A DNA stretch of 64,000 bases, from positions 73,970,730-74,034,729 of the forward strand of contig OX578136.1 in NCBI GenBank assembly GCA_951213105.1. Direction: 5' to 3'. Positions 47,348 to 59,406 of the stretch are shown in pieces. Position numbers and translations under genes: made by a program. Origin of the DNA: Amaurobius ferox. Lineage: Eukaryota > Arthropoda > Arachnida > Araneae > Amaurobiidae. The notes beneath the pieces are model-generated. The model did not search any database. It saw only the letters and a list, made by a program, of their open reading frames with translations, and had not been told where the DNA came from. Positions within the stretch are counted from its first letter, which is position 1, and the number at the start of each line of letters is the position of its first letter.

Positions 47348-48289
47348 ACTTTCCTTATATACATAATGTATAAGGAAAGTATTGTGACGGGGTCGAAAAT
47401 TCGAATTCGGGTTTTCGACGGGAGAGCACGTTTCAAGCATCCCTGATCACGATTCAAACATTTTTGGAGTGATGTCTGTGTGTGTGTATGTGTGTGTGTG
47501 TGTGTGTGAAAGTATGTGTGTGTGTCAGTGAGTCTATGGAGACGATAACTGACGAACGAATGGACCGATTCGAACAAAATTTGGAACAAAAATCACAATC
47601 CATAAACACTGGAAGCTTATTGTTTTTATACGCAATCGAATGTTCAGAACCCTCCTAAATTTTCGAATGAAATATTGAAAAAATCGTCAAAAAATCAAAA
47701 CCACTAAAAAAGTTATGCAAATAGACATTTCTTATGTAATTTTTCATTAGAAAACGATTGACATAAATTTTAGAACGCTAACATAAACCAGTCTCGAGAT
47801 ATTGTACAATTTTTCAAAAAAATTATCAAAAGGTCATAAAATAAAAATATTTCCTATTGAGAAACATGTTCACTTTTCATATGTAATACCATGCGATAAA
47901 TTGGGTGACATCATTCTCGTGGATCTAGCTCGTTCCATTCATGAAAAAAGATACTTTAAGTAATACTTTTGTATTTGAACGCCAATAGTCGTATATCTGC
48001 TGTAAGAATAACTTATTTCTTCATTCATAACGCTTGGCGAGATTTTGGCGACGAATTTGGCAGAATGTCGCCAACTTGGCGACTTTTTGAAATGTTGCCA
48101 AATTAACGAAAATCTCGCCAAATGGATAAAAATGACGCTAAATCAATGAAAATGACGACTAATAATTCAATATCTTGGAAAGAATATTAGTATCTACTAT
48201 AAGAAAAACCTTTTTTTTTTACTGTAAAAGTAGTAAATTCATTACATTATATAAGGAAAGTCATGTGTTGCCCACATCAGATTTTTTTT
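47348..48289 (+). mobile_element. Helentron-like family I, full copy in tandem
   Basis: Very similar to the preceding copy, including the GTGAAAGTATGTGTGTG core, which points to recent tandem duplication. The 5' arm CTTTCCTTATATA is the exact complement of TATATAAGGAAAG in the 3' tail (48249-48261). It ends CCCACATCAGATT plus a T run. Confidence 0.85.
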
Positions 48290-48357
48290 ACTGTAAAAGT
48301 AGTAAATTAATTACATTATATAAGGAAAGTCATGTGTTGCCCACATCAGATTTTTTT
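48290..48357 (+). repeat. Tandem duplicate of the element's last 68 bp
   Basis: ACTGTAAAAGTAGTAAATTA, ATTACATTATATAAGGAAAG and TCATGTGTTGCCCACATCAG repeat the preceding 68 bp almost exactly. The satellite resumes at 48358. Confidence 0.85.
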
Positions 48358-48725
48358 ACAATGTGCATGGAATGTTACTTCGAGCATCAATATTTCACTT
48401 AAAAATAGTATTTTACAAAATTTCTTAATAAAAACGGTATATGATTTTAAAATTATCAAAACCTTATATGGTACATTCAAATCTTATATATCAAACCGGT
48501 TAAGCCGTTAGTTATATGAATCTGGAATTAAAGAAGTTAATGTTATACCAATTCAATGATAAAAGTCCAGCAAGTAGCTTAGAACCAAGGTTGAGTAAAG
48601 TTGATTTTTAAAATATGAGAAATAAGTTCAAACTACTTTATTAATGGCTAACTGAAGTAGCGTTAAAGTTACTCAAGAAGGAAGGGAAATATAACTGGAA
48701 GTTATAAGTTTTCGTTACAATTTAT

Positions 48726-49280
48726 ACTTTTCCTGCATTGTAGTACAATGATAGGGAAAGTATGATGTTGAAGACCCAGACCGTCCGACTCTTCCAGAGG
48801 ACTAAGAGCAACTAGGGAAAGTATGATGTGTCAAAAATCCAATTTTCGGGTTTTGATGTAGCTACGCGTTTCATCATCAATGAATACGAATCAAGCATTT
48901 TTCAATATCTGTGAGTATGTCTGTGAGTCTGTGTCCATAATAGCTCTAAAAAATGGGCAAATAGAATGGCATTTGGTACTATTATTTTCATCATTATTTC
49001 ATATCAGTAAATTGAGGTCTCAAGATAGTCAGACCAGAGAAAGACCCTCTGTTTGTCTAACATTTGTTACTTTATAAATACTTTTAAGCAAAAATTAATA
49101 GACGCCATTATTTATTATGACGAGCCATTCTCGAGATATTAGAAATTATGCTTATCCACAAGCAGCATGACATCTCTCAAAATAATGAAGTAAATTACAG
49201 AAAATTTGATATGCTATAAATTTTAAAAGGTAAAATCGAAAAAGCCTATCGATTTTTAACAATGTTTAACTAAAGGTAAG
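48726..49280 (+). mobile_element. Diverged Helentron-like family I copy
   Basis: Starts ACTTTTCCTGCATTG with partner AGGGAAAGTATGATG, followed by a small duplication of GGGAAAGTATGATG, then CAAAAATCCAATTTTCGGG, CATCAATGAATACGAATCAAG and TCTGTGAGTATGTCTGTGAG. The 3' tail is not identified. Confidence 0.5.
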
Positions 49281-50455
49281 CTTAATGCTATTAAATGCTA
49301 CATTAAATACATACAATGCGATAAATTAAATTTTTTAAATTTTTCAAATCCAATGTATTTATATTATAAAGTTTTCTTAAATTTTCAAAATAAAGTTTTA
49401 AATTTAACTCACATTGATTGCAGCAATTATTGACACTCAACAAAAATTCCATCATTATTCGCTATTTAAAATGAATTTTAAATTCAGAACAGCAACTCCA
49501 TCAGAAATTAAAAATTTCAAAGTCTGTTATCTAATGAAGTTTGCAGAAAGTTCTTAAACTCCACCTCACCACTTAAATTTTTGATTAATAAAAGCAGATA
49601 TTCTTTGTTTTGGTTTCTCATATTTAGATATCTTGTTTATATTCCATCAGCCAACAAAAAAACAGGGTACAAAATAATGTACATTAAATACATTTAAATA
49701 TTCTAACACATTACAAATTAATTTGAATATTAAGATTTGAATGTTGATGATAAATGTAAAGATAAATTGTAGAATAAATTGTGATAAATTGTGGAATAAA
49801 TTGTGCAAGTTACCATTTTGTGACTTTTAATTTTTTTTTTATTTGGTAAAATAACGAGTATTGAAAAGTAGCAAGTACTTTTTGCTCTCTTTAACGATCA
49901 TAATGCAATATTTACACCAGAGCAAGGTGAGTTCGCGGTAGCCAATAAAAAGAATCCACACTTTAAAAAATTCTTCTGAAATTGTAAAAAACCCGACTTT
50001 TTACTGACTATCGCTAAACATACCGTTACACGAAAAGTAACACTACAAGTATTGCCGGTACTTACTACTCTATTCTGCTCAGAACTTCATCAAAATCTAT
50101 CCCACTAAGGAAGAAGGTAAAAACAGAGGTAAAGCTAATAATTCCACCGGCATAATAATAATAACTAAATTCATCGGTAGAATCTACTCAATCTCTATTT
50201 TTCAAACTCCTGTCACTTCGATTTTCTCAATTACTACTTTCACTGAAGGTAATCTTATTGTTACTGCAACGGAAATCATCTTCTCCATCAGTTGTACAAG
50301 CAATGACGAAGTCTATTTATTCGCACGTGTCTTAGCACCCATTGTTTTTCACATCATCCATTCCATAACGTGAATAAGAATTGACTCGGGGGCTCCACGA
50401 CTCTTCGTCCATACCTCGTGGTTGACCTGAATTTCGCAAACTGTTTTGAACATAG
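49281..50455. other. Gene-free stretch upstream of a candidate promoter
   Basis: No coding exon is supported. AAG|GTGAGT near 49927 is a good isolated donor. The right part (50180-50440) is less AT-rich and leads into the TATA element at 50458. Confidence 0.35.
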
Positions 50456-50490
50456 ACTATAAAAAGCCTTCCTTGAGGGCTTCAGAATTT
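50456..50490 (+). promoter_or_regulatory. Candidate TATA promoter with initiator
   Basis: CTATAAAAAGCC (TATA from 50458) is followed 26 bases later by TTCAGAATT, an initiator-like sequence. Downstream, an ATG at 50564 would give a 22-residue hydrophobic peptide (MIGIVVCSFLSFGLVWRGTS...). The frame 50446-50724 would read through the same bases differently. Neither has a supporting exon, so which transcript is driven is unknown. Confidence 0.35.
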
Positions 50491-50869
50491 CACAACAAGA
50501 AGAGCTATTTATTTTCGATGTTTCTTTTCCTTATTAAACCCACGTGCTACCCAACTTATGATAGGAATAGTTGTCTGTTCCTTCCTGTCGTTTGGTCTGG
50601 TCTGGCGAGGAACATCAGGCTTCATCAATTGAGAACAACACCACTCTCATCTGTTGATGAGGCATGGAGGAAGTTATTTTATCAGGTTATTGGCGATTTT
50701 TCGAGAAGCACATTCTGGTATTAATTATCTTCTGCATTACTCTTACTGCGTACAAGGAAGGGAAACTATTTTCCTATTAAATAATAATATTAATAACAAT
50801 ACTAAAACAACGATAATAGCAATATCAATAATAATAATAATAATAACAATAATACAGTAAAGAACATGA

Positions 50870-51530
50870 CTTTATGCAATAAGAATAAATAAAGCAATCA
50901 CAACTTAAATTGCTGCTCAAATAATATCATAAGAGAATAACCATCATTTTAGAAACTCGTGGGTTTCCTGTTTTGGTGAAAACAAGCCAAACACTGGACA
51001 AAAAATGGCATTTAATCTCCAACTACATGTCATTGGCTAAATTCTCTTGTATTTGACTGTACATAATCAAGAGAATCAGATTCAAGTTTGGATTCCACAA
51101 CCGATTTTCATTTTAAATTGAAATTAAGAATACTCTACATTGAAATATTCTAAAAACCCATTATAAGAAGCTTTTGATAACTTGAAATCATACTTTCGAT
51201 GCAGCCATTGACAGTTGGGCTCTTAATAAATTTCAACAAAAATGTATAATCATTCACTGCATTGAAAATTTGCTGTGCCTCAATGTGATGCAAAGTCTCT
51301 GTGGGGAATGGGAAGAGAGCAAAGTTAGAGGGAATCCAACTTAATACATGTAGTGAAGATAGTGAAGTAGTGCATACATGACAGTGAATAATAAAATTTC
51401 TAAACTGTTCTGAAAGAAAATGCAATGAAAGAAGATAAATGATTTCTGCAACCACAGAAAACTTACATACTTTTCACGGCAAGTAACACAAGTTTTATAA
51501 TCTAACAATTTGTAAAGAAACTTGCTGCTC
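50870..51530. other. Gene-free stretch
   Basis: The minus-strand frame 51150-51455 (101 codons) shows no recognised domain, motif or splice context and was not called. AAT/AAC-rich simple sequence occurs at 50780-50860. Confidence 0.35.
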
Positions 51531-51605
51531 CAACCGGAAATCGAACCCTGCATCTTTGAACTGGCCAGCCAACTCTCTATACCGTTGAGCTATTGGGACG
51601 AAATT
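51531..51605 (-). repeat. tRNA-like SINE relic
   Basis: On the minus strand GTCCCAATAGCTCAACGG has a good A box and GGTTCGATTTCC a good B box. The outer bases pair partly (GTCCCAA with TTGGAGC). The anticodon arm is distorted. A block GGCCAGTTCAAAGATGC recurs at 54080, so this is a repeat family and not a tRNA gene. Confidence 0.45.
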
Positions 51606-54039
51606 GCAAGGTCTTATTGTTGAAGTGGACTTTGCAAATTTCGGCGAAAATATAAATTATGTAGATTGCACCTTCATTGCAGATATAAACGTCGAGTATA
51701 AATTTCTACATTAATTGATTCAGCAGTATCTCAAACGTATCTGCCCAAAATTTTAGTTTATTACTTTCAATAGCTATAGCTGAACTGAACTACTGTTATT
51801 AGAAATCCTCTTCAATTTCCTATTTAATCTATTTGAAAAAAAATTCAAAAATGAAGTGGAACGCAAAGTTTGGATTCTTAACACTTTATTAAGCTAACAA
51901 TAAAGTATAAATTAGCACAGATGGCATTGTTATGGTATTTGTACTTAGACAATATCTCTAATTGAAAATGTAATGAACAATTTTAAAACCAGTGAGGCTT
52001 ATAAAGAAAGTTTCTCTAAACGAAATCGGTAATTTTTAAAAATAAAATTTACATACAGTTCTAAATCTATAACAATACAGTGCTGACATTTTATAACTTC
52101 TTGCAAAAATGAAGCTGCGAAATCAAAGAGGAGTTATTAAAATAATTCAGAAAATTTTGAAAAGTTTTATATTTCTTTTAATTAAAAAGCGATAGAAGCA
52201 TCAAATACAGAATACATAGCCTAAATTTGATATATATTTTTAATTCCTGATGAGGACTGACTGAACAGTAAAATCAAAATTGTGTCAGTTAGCTGACCCT
52301 TTATGTCTTTAATATTAATGGAACAATCTCAAATCAATTTTTATAGAAATCCTTTTGAATTACACCTTTAACGTTTTACTACAAAATTATATTATATAAA
52401 AAAAAATTTCAAAAATTTTTGAGAAAATTTTATAACTTCATTAATACAGCTTTTACTTATTCGATCTATATCAGTTTCTCTTATATTTACTAATAATTAA
52501 CATTCAATACAAGCTATTTTTAACCCAACTTTCAAGCCTCTAACCCAAATATAACTTGTCCGCAGCTTGATTAATTCCATGCTGTGGCAGATGCATGAAA
52601 TAGGTAACAGGAATAGTCATTATATTTTCTTTTAAATAACAAAATAATAAACAAAAATTTAGTAACGAAAGTAAATAATTTTGAGTTTCTCTATGGCTTA
52701 TTATGTTAGTTATGTCAGCCAATTAGTTACACTAATATGTCAATCAAAACATTTTTTGAAATACGTTTAATGGTTTAGGGAAAGACGCATTTGTTTATAA
52801 TGAAAATAAGACCTAAAATTTAAAAAAAGACCTAAAAGTCAATAAGATCTAAAAATTAAAGAGAATAAGGTAAAAATATGGCATATTGAAGGTATAGATT
52901 AGGGAATGTGTAAGTAAATCATTCTACGCGCAACCTTCATTTTACAATCCTAAATATTTAAATGGACCCTTAATAACTTTTCTCATATATTTCCAATAAT
53001 TAGGATTAGAAATGCATAAAAATATATATTTAAGATAATTATGATTTGATAAAAATTTTGATCACATAAAAAGTAGGTGTTGCTATTTAAAATTTTGGAA
53101 ATAATATAAAAATAAATATGAAGACGGCAACTTATTCAAATGAGATGAATATGTATTTATAGTAGATATTATTCCGAGTCTAATAATACTTTTGGTTTGC
53201 CTGTACGATCCGAGGAGAGTAAATAGCAAACGGTGTTCAGATACTTTGACCTACTGTACCGACAGAGACATTACTGAAACACAGCTGACCGTTATAAGAT
53301 ATCTACTATCATTTGATGTTTAAGAATTCATGGAATTATTAACTTTAAAAACAGAAGCCCGCAAACAGAATATTCATTCCTGAATCTGCTTCAATAGAAC
53401 ATTCATTCGAAAATCTGCAGCAATGTCCCAAAGTAGCACTTTTTCTAACGATTTAAAGTCTATGCTTTAATGTTGTAACGTCACATATCAGTTATTTCAC
53501 TGCGTCCTGAATTTTGAAGCATTATTGCAACGTTGAATTATCACTCAACTGTCGCTTGACATTGCCGTTAATTTTACGACGTTGAAAAGATATTTAAGAA
53601 AGTCTTGCCTCACTGAAGTGGAATAATTGGTACCATTATTAGATACTATCCACAAGAGACATAACCCATGAAACTCAAACATATACATGGACCAGTCACT
53701 TATTATGCGTTAGTTAGCATAGTATATTCGATACCTGCAATGGTAGAAGGAAAACTTGTAATGTGTCCTAATTCTTAGTGCCTTTTTCGACAAATTCAGT
53801 CCTACGACCTAAGTTTACCTTCAATCCTATAAGAGGTTAACTTTGTGGTTTGAAAGTGAATGGAAATACATATTTTTTCTATACCTTTTAAGTGACATTT
53901 CAATTTTGCAAGAGTCGATAAGGTTCGCCAGAAACTGTTAAGTTATGACAAAGAAAACTACGACCTTTTTAAAATCCTCTGTTTTATAACTTATGGTATA
54001 AAAATAGTTCTAAATTAAGCTTAAGACTTTCTGAAATCT
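51606..54039. other. Gene-free AT-rich stretch
   Basis: No supported gene. A diverged copy of the dispersed repeat seen at 19975-20280 lies at about 53730-53850 (TACCTGCAATGGTAGAAGG, AAACTTG, CGACAAATTCAGTCC). Confidence 0.4.
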
Positions 54040-54095
54040 GTAAAGTACTCAAGTCCCAACCGTGATTTGAACCACGTATCTTTGAACTGGCCAAA
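54040..54095 (-). repeat. tRNA-like SINE relic, second copy
   Basis: Minus strand: GGCCAGTTCAAAGATACGTG then GGTTCAAATCACGGTTGGG, a degraded B box. It shares the inner block with 51531-51605. Confidence 0.4.
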
Positions 54096-54409
54096 AGATG
54101 ATTTATTCATTAAACTCATATATAGTGAGCGCCAACCCTATACATTTTAAAGTAATTTTACTTCGTAAATAAGTACTATGATTTAAAAAGCGATTTGCTG
54201 TTCCTCTGAGAAAAAATAGTAATTTATTTTCGTAATAATAATAGTTGCTTTCCGTCTTAATTTTGCCCCGATAATAAACATTTTACTTCCAATCGATATT
54301 GAAATACAGTTCTTTTACATCATGTACAAGTAGTTAACCAGTTTCAAATTATTTACATAGCATGTTGTGTTAAATTTTCCTTTAAGGCTGATGACGTTTT
54401 GGATAAAAT

Positions 54410-54525
54410 ACAGTAAGGTGCAAAATTATTAGCATTGCAAAAGCCTTGCAAATTATTAGCACTATGCATAGACAAAATTATTAGCATTGCTCGTCTGCAA
54501 AATTATTAGCATTTATAATAAAACA
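54410..54525 (+). repeat. Short dispersed motif repeat, possible Tc1-type end
   Basis: GCAAAATTATTAGCATT recurs about four times at irregular spacing after ACAGTAAGGTGCAAAATTA, which resembles a Tc1-type terminus. No second end is seen. Confidence 0.45.
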
Positions 54526-55227
54526 TACTTTATAAAAACCAAATCAGTTAAAGAAATGTAAATCAAGTTATATTTTAAAAAATTAGCAGCTTTTTTTTTT
54601 GTTAAGAGAAAACATAAAACAATGCATCTGAAAACGAATAAAGTATACCAAATAAATACTCCTTTTTTTTCAAGTGAGCAGAGTTGCATTTTCCCTTGAC
54701 GAAAAATACTCCTTTTAAAATTTTAACACCGTTTAGATAATATTTTCCCAATTATTAAAGCATATTTTTACTGTGTATCATCTACAATACTGCAAGTTCA
54801 TAACTTTGGTTTAAAACAAGCACAGTCAAAATATGAGGCTAATCAATTCAAACCCTTTAATAACAATGTTGAAATACTAACGTATAACATTTTGAAAACT
54901 TCAACGTTTAATTGTTACATCTCTAGTGATTCATTTAAAAAGATAACAATGCTATGCTACTACTGAAACAGACACACGTGCATTACTACTCACAATAATA
55001 ACCCCGCTGATTCATATACAAGTGCTATTTGAAAGTTTCAACTTTTGCATTCTCATTTCAAAAATTTCAATGTTTTTTGTTTGTTTGATTATTATTTTTA
55101 TAGTGTCAACATTTTCCCCATTATGTATATGAAGATAAATGCCTACCTTATTGTTTTTATTTTCATTGCATTTCTTATTTATGTTGAAGTGACAACGAAT
55201 AAACCACACAATGTAACTACACTAGCG

Positions 55228-55233
55228 TTTATT
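55228..55233 (-). terminator. Polyadenylation signal of gene C
   Basis: AATAAA on the minus strand, about 180 bp after the gene C stop at 55410. Confidence 0.55.
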
Positions 55234-55409
55234 TATGAACAAAACAATATAAACATTCTATTTACAAAAAAAGATGATCACATGAGTTGACTGACATTAA
55301 AAATGGGACTGAGCATGTCTGAATGTAAATTACATATGTACAATGCGCTGAAGCGCTGAAGTTTTAAGGGATTTGTACTAGATGAGGAGGTCTAACTCTC
55401 TGCCTCTTT

Positions 55410-55470
55410 TCACCATCCGTGGTGTCCGGCGTGGTGAGCATAGACCATGGGAGGTTCGTGGATATGGACG
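55410..55470 (-). CDS. Gene C, coding exon 2 (C-terminal, His-rich)
   Basis: The acceptor TTTTATTTTATTTTTGCAG (minus strand) ends at 55471. The first base completes the Pro codon; 19 residues follow, VHIHEPPMVYAHHAGHHGW, then TGA (55412-55410). Six of the 19 residues are histidine, with two HH pairs and a terminal GW, so metal binding or a pH-sensitive tail is plausible, by inference. The first residues align with the start of gene B's second exon. It is far too short to appear in an open-frame scan. Splicing joins it to 59407 across a 3,936-bp intron. Confidence 0.75.
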
Positions 55471-58309
55471 CTGCAAAAATAAAATAAAATTCAGTCAAAC
55501 AATAACGAAAATCCATCACTAGTTAGTAATGTTTATGATTGGCATATGGCATTGTTAATTTAATAAAAAAAACATTTTATTGTTAAAGAAACGTAATTTT
55601 TTGAAAAATTGATCGAAGAATTCGCGAGTTATATATTTAAATTTCAAGAGGATACGTTTGTCACTCTTGACATTTCGTGCATCGTAGAGTTAGTTTAATT
55701 GTTTAGATCTTAGCAGAAGTAGTGTATTTAGTTTTGAAACAGCCAAACAAATGAGTCAATTAAATTTTTTCAAGAATGAACTCCAAATCGCCCATCTAGG
55801 TATGTGGCAATAAAAACAACTTTCTTGGTCTAATTCAAATTTCAACATATAAGGTTACCATTTAAAATTAGCTAAGTAATAAAAGAAAATATGTGTGGAA
55901 CAAACAAAAAACCAAGCTTAGCTTTGTCAGTAAGCCATTTATATGGCTATAAATGTTGTAAAAGTCAGAAATTTGTTTTGGGTCTCAAGCGAATCGGAGG
56001 GTAAAGACAGCACTGCTAATAGAAATCAAGTTTGAAAGTTTAATCACTTAACCTATTTAGAAAACAAAATACAAACAACTCGGAAAAAAAGAGAAAGGTA
56101 ATTTTACACGAAGTTCAGAGATGCATAGAGTGGCAATGGCTTTCTGGAGGATCTCTTAACGAAAACTGGACCGTAACCACGTACCATGCATGAAAAACTG
56201 AAAACCTTTCACACACAATCACCGACTGATGATCGAAGTTGCAAACTATTTGACGCAAAACTCCTTTCCAAAGTGATCAGTTCAATCAGCATTTAATAGT
56301 AGGCTGGCATTACACATTTACAGGTCTGAAAAAATTTATTTGACAAGATTATTTGATCATATGTGTTTAAATTACCGTGCTCGTTAAAGTGAAAAATAAC
56401 TACTTGGTTATAATTTATAAGCAATTAATTTTACTACTGATCACTAAAAGTAATAATCGTGAAAAAAGGCTTCATTTCTCTAAAATGTGAAATAAAGTTT
56501 CTATGAAATAAAATCAAAACATGCTAGTGCTTAAAATATTAATAGCTGATACGTACAAATAATAAAAATACTTATAAAGAGGAGTTAATGTATAGAGAGG
56601 GAGAAATTTAAGAGACGAGTGTGTGTGTTTACAATCGCTAATCTTGTAACATTCAAGATTCACATTGAATGTAAACATTTTGCTAACTTTATAAAGTATA
56701 CTGCATATGCTACTGACATTACCTTAGAATAATGGATGAAACGAAAAAAAAGGACTAAGTGTTGTCGAAGATTAGGGGGAAAAAATCATTCGAGAATTAT
56801 GGTCTCATTTCTGAAAATTAGCATCTGCAACAATTAATTCATCCATACACACCTCAATTGAAGAAGAATTATTAGTTAAAGTATTTACTTGAATTAAATC
56901 GTAAAAATTCATTAGGTAATTCAAAATAATTCCTTGCATGGCCGGAGTAATGTCACTGGAAGCATAACTGGGTTTTGCCCAAGAGTCTCGTGGTTAATTC
57001 TTGGTTTTAGTTAATTGCTATTTCAAGGGGGAAATTAGCCTGCTGTTCTGCAGTTCTTACGTGTGTACATAAAATTTCACTAAGAATATTTTATGTAAAG
57101 CATGCAATCAAAGCAAAGCATTCTAGATGGTATGTTTTCAGTGTTAGATATTCAAGCGTTAGTTAATCTTATATGCTTTGCAAAATGTAACCTAAAATTA
57201 CATTAAAAAAACCAGTTGAATATAAATATTATTCAAATTATACCACTTAGGACATTTATAACAATTTGACAGTGCAAAGAATTTGAAATATGAGGTATAT
57301 CTCAGAAGTCTGATACAGAAAATTTTTCGTTATTAAACGATGGAACGTTTTTTTTAATTCTTTAAATAATTATCCAGAATTTATAAATATATTTTATGAA
57401 AAAGTCTATAAAAGCAATGACTAATTATTTATAAATAATAATAGTATTTATCAATGATATAATTTTCAATTTGTAACCATTATTAAAGTGTGAAACGAAA
57501 TGAGAATCCTTGTCTATGAAGCTCAGGCAATGTCAAAAGAATTGTGCAGTGGATAATATTTTATACTACATTTGAACTTTTACACATATGATATACAATT
57601 AATCCATCTTCACAGATCTTAAAAAAAATCTTTCTCCTATGATTTTATTTACATTTTTACATAATGATCCCTCTTCATATATTTTAAATTTATATTCATT
57701 ACATATTTTGACAAGTACTGCAGTTTGAAATGTATCAATAAAATTGCAAATCTAACTTGTCACAATTCTACAAATATTCATATTTAAAATGTTCCTATTA
57801 TGTCAGTTTTAAAGTTATAGGCAATGTAGATATTATTTTCATCCATGTTAATTAAATATTTTGAAATTTGAAAACTAAAAATGGATTTTAAAGTTCTGTT
57901 AATTTATTTTTATTTTTAAATCTTAATATCAACTAACTTATTTGTTTGTAGTGCCCAAATATTTCTCAAGGATGATTTTGCAAGAAACGCTCTTTCTTTT
58001 TTATTTGAAATTACATTTTATTTTTATTTTTTTTAATTTAAACAAAAGCAGGATGTAAAAGTTTCAGTTTATAATAAAAAATGAGTAGAGTAAATACACT
58101 AAAATTTAAATCCTTAATAAAAAAATATAAGAAATTTGAAAATAATTTAGTTATGTTAGAAGTTTCACCTACATAGTAAATACGATATAACAATAAAGTT
58201 TGAATTTATAATCTAAATTTAAATTATTGAAATACTCAAATATAGAATTATTCTTAAAATACTCTAATGAAGACTGTTTTCGGAAATCTTATAAGAAATG
58301 TACATACTT
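55471..58309. other. Gene C intron, AT-rich, no features
   Basis: No coding sequence or clear repeat was found in this part of the intron on either strand. Confidence 0.4.
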
Positions 58310-58785
58310 ATTATTTAATTTGTTTAATTTGATAGTTTTCCTAATACAAAGGGCAAAGGTTAAATAAATTGGCACAGAACATACCGATATTGGTATCGTT
58401 CTAACGTTGGTCTAAATATTTCTAGGTCAGCTACTAGGATCAGCGAACAGGTTTTGCTTTAGTTAGAGCTCATCAACAACAAATTCTCGATAATTTCAAT
58501 GACAACTTGAAAACTAAAAGAGAGCTACCCGATATCTTATTTAATTACACTACTTCTTGTTTAATTTGATAAATTTTCATAACACAAAGAGAGAAAGCTA
58601 AATGAAATTGCAGTCACAGAACACACCTATAGGTAACGTTCTAAAGTTGGTAATATGTCTAGTGCAGCGACAAGCATCAGTAAACCATTTTTTCTTTTAG
58701 AGTTCATCAGCTACAAATAACTGATAATTTCAGTGGTAACTTGAAAATTAGAAAAAAGATACTCGAAATTTCTGTGATGACCAAC
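58310..58785. repeat. Two-copy tandem repeat, ~242 bp, in the gene C intron
   Basis: Copies at about 58318 and 58560 share TTGTTTAATTTGATA, CACAGAACA, GGTA-CGTTCTAA-GTTGGT, CAGC-AC, GAGTTCATCA-C and GATAATTTCA, TGACAACTTGAAAACTA. They are moderately diverged. Confidence 0.65.
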
Positions 58786-58922
58786 AAATATATAAGTAAT
58801 ATAATACGCAGCTAGCATCACATTTATTGAAGATCGATCTCTAATTGCATTAGACAGCAAGGTCAAGATCAAAATGCATTAATACATTTGTGAATTAGTT
58901 ACCAATATTTTACACCTCTAGG

Positions 58923-58923
<1 letters not shown>

Positions 58924-58969
<46 letters not shown>
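58924..58969. repeat. (AT)n microsatellite
   Basis: A pure AT dinucleotide run in the gene C intron. It produces the IYIYIY tail of the minus-strand frame 58923-59180, which is not a gene. Confidence 0.95.
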
Positions 58970-58970
<1 letters not shown>

Positions 58971-59406
58971 CTGAAATTCAATTTGATACTTTTCTGAAAT
59001 TAAATTTGATATTTTATGATATTTTGTAAATATAATAAAGGAATCCCTCAACAATTTTCTATGCACAACTTTCATATCATAATTTAGTGCATAGATAGTA
59101 CATAATCTTAAAACAGGAGTACCATTAATGACATGTAGCACTTTTGTGGTGCAAAATGTGGATATTAGAATGAAGAACATTCTTCACAAAATTTTTGCAC
59201 AGAATATGTATTACAAATTGTTTGTATTAAAGTTAAATTCTCTACCATTATTTTCTTTATGAAAATTGTTTTAATTTATCTATACTCATGTATTGAATAG
59301 GAATTGAAATCATTTTATCGTTACGTAGCCACAAGCTAATATGAAAGTGTTAAGCTTTGAACTTCAAGATATCTCCATGTTTTTGCATGTAAAATAAGCT
59401 ACTTAC

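Larger units (their letters stand above)
44960..48440. repeat. ~355-412-bp satellite, four-plus copies, interrupted
   Basis: The recurring landmarks are TAATAGCTAAAATTCTAA, AAACGCTATTAAAATACTG, ACTGTAAAATTTACAG and GTGCATGCAATGTTACTTCG. Units start near 44980, 45396, 45751 and 46150. The fourth is split at 46497 by a tandem Helentron-like insertion and resumes at 48358 with ACAATGTGCATGGAATGTTA. Open frame 45597-45872 is a shadow. Confidence 0.75.

Noticed and set aside
46445..47589. Similar 87-95-codon minus-strand frames
   Set aside because: They read backwards through the 5' part and GT microsatellite of two Helentron-like copies.
51150..51455. 101-codon minus-strand frame
   Set aside because: No recognised domain, no signal or splice context; AT-rich surroundings make chance likely.
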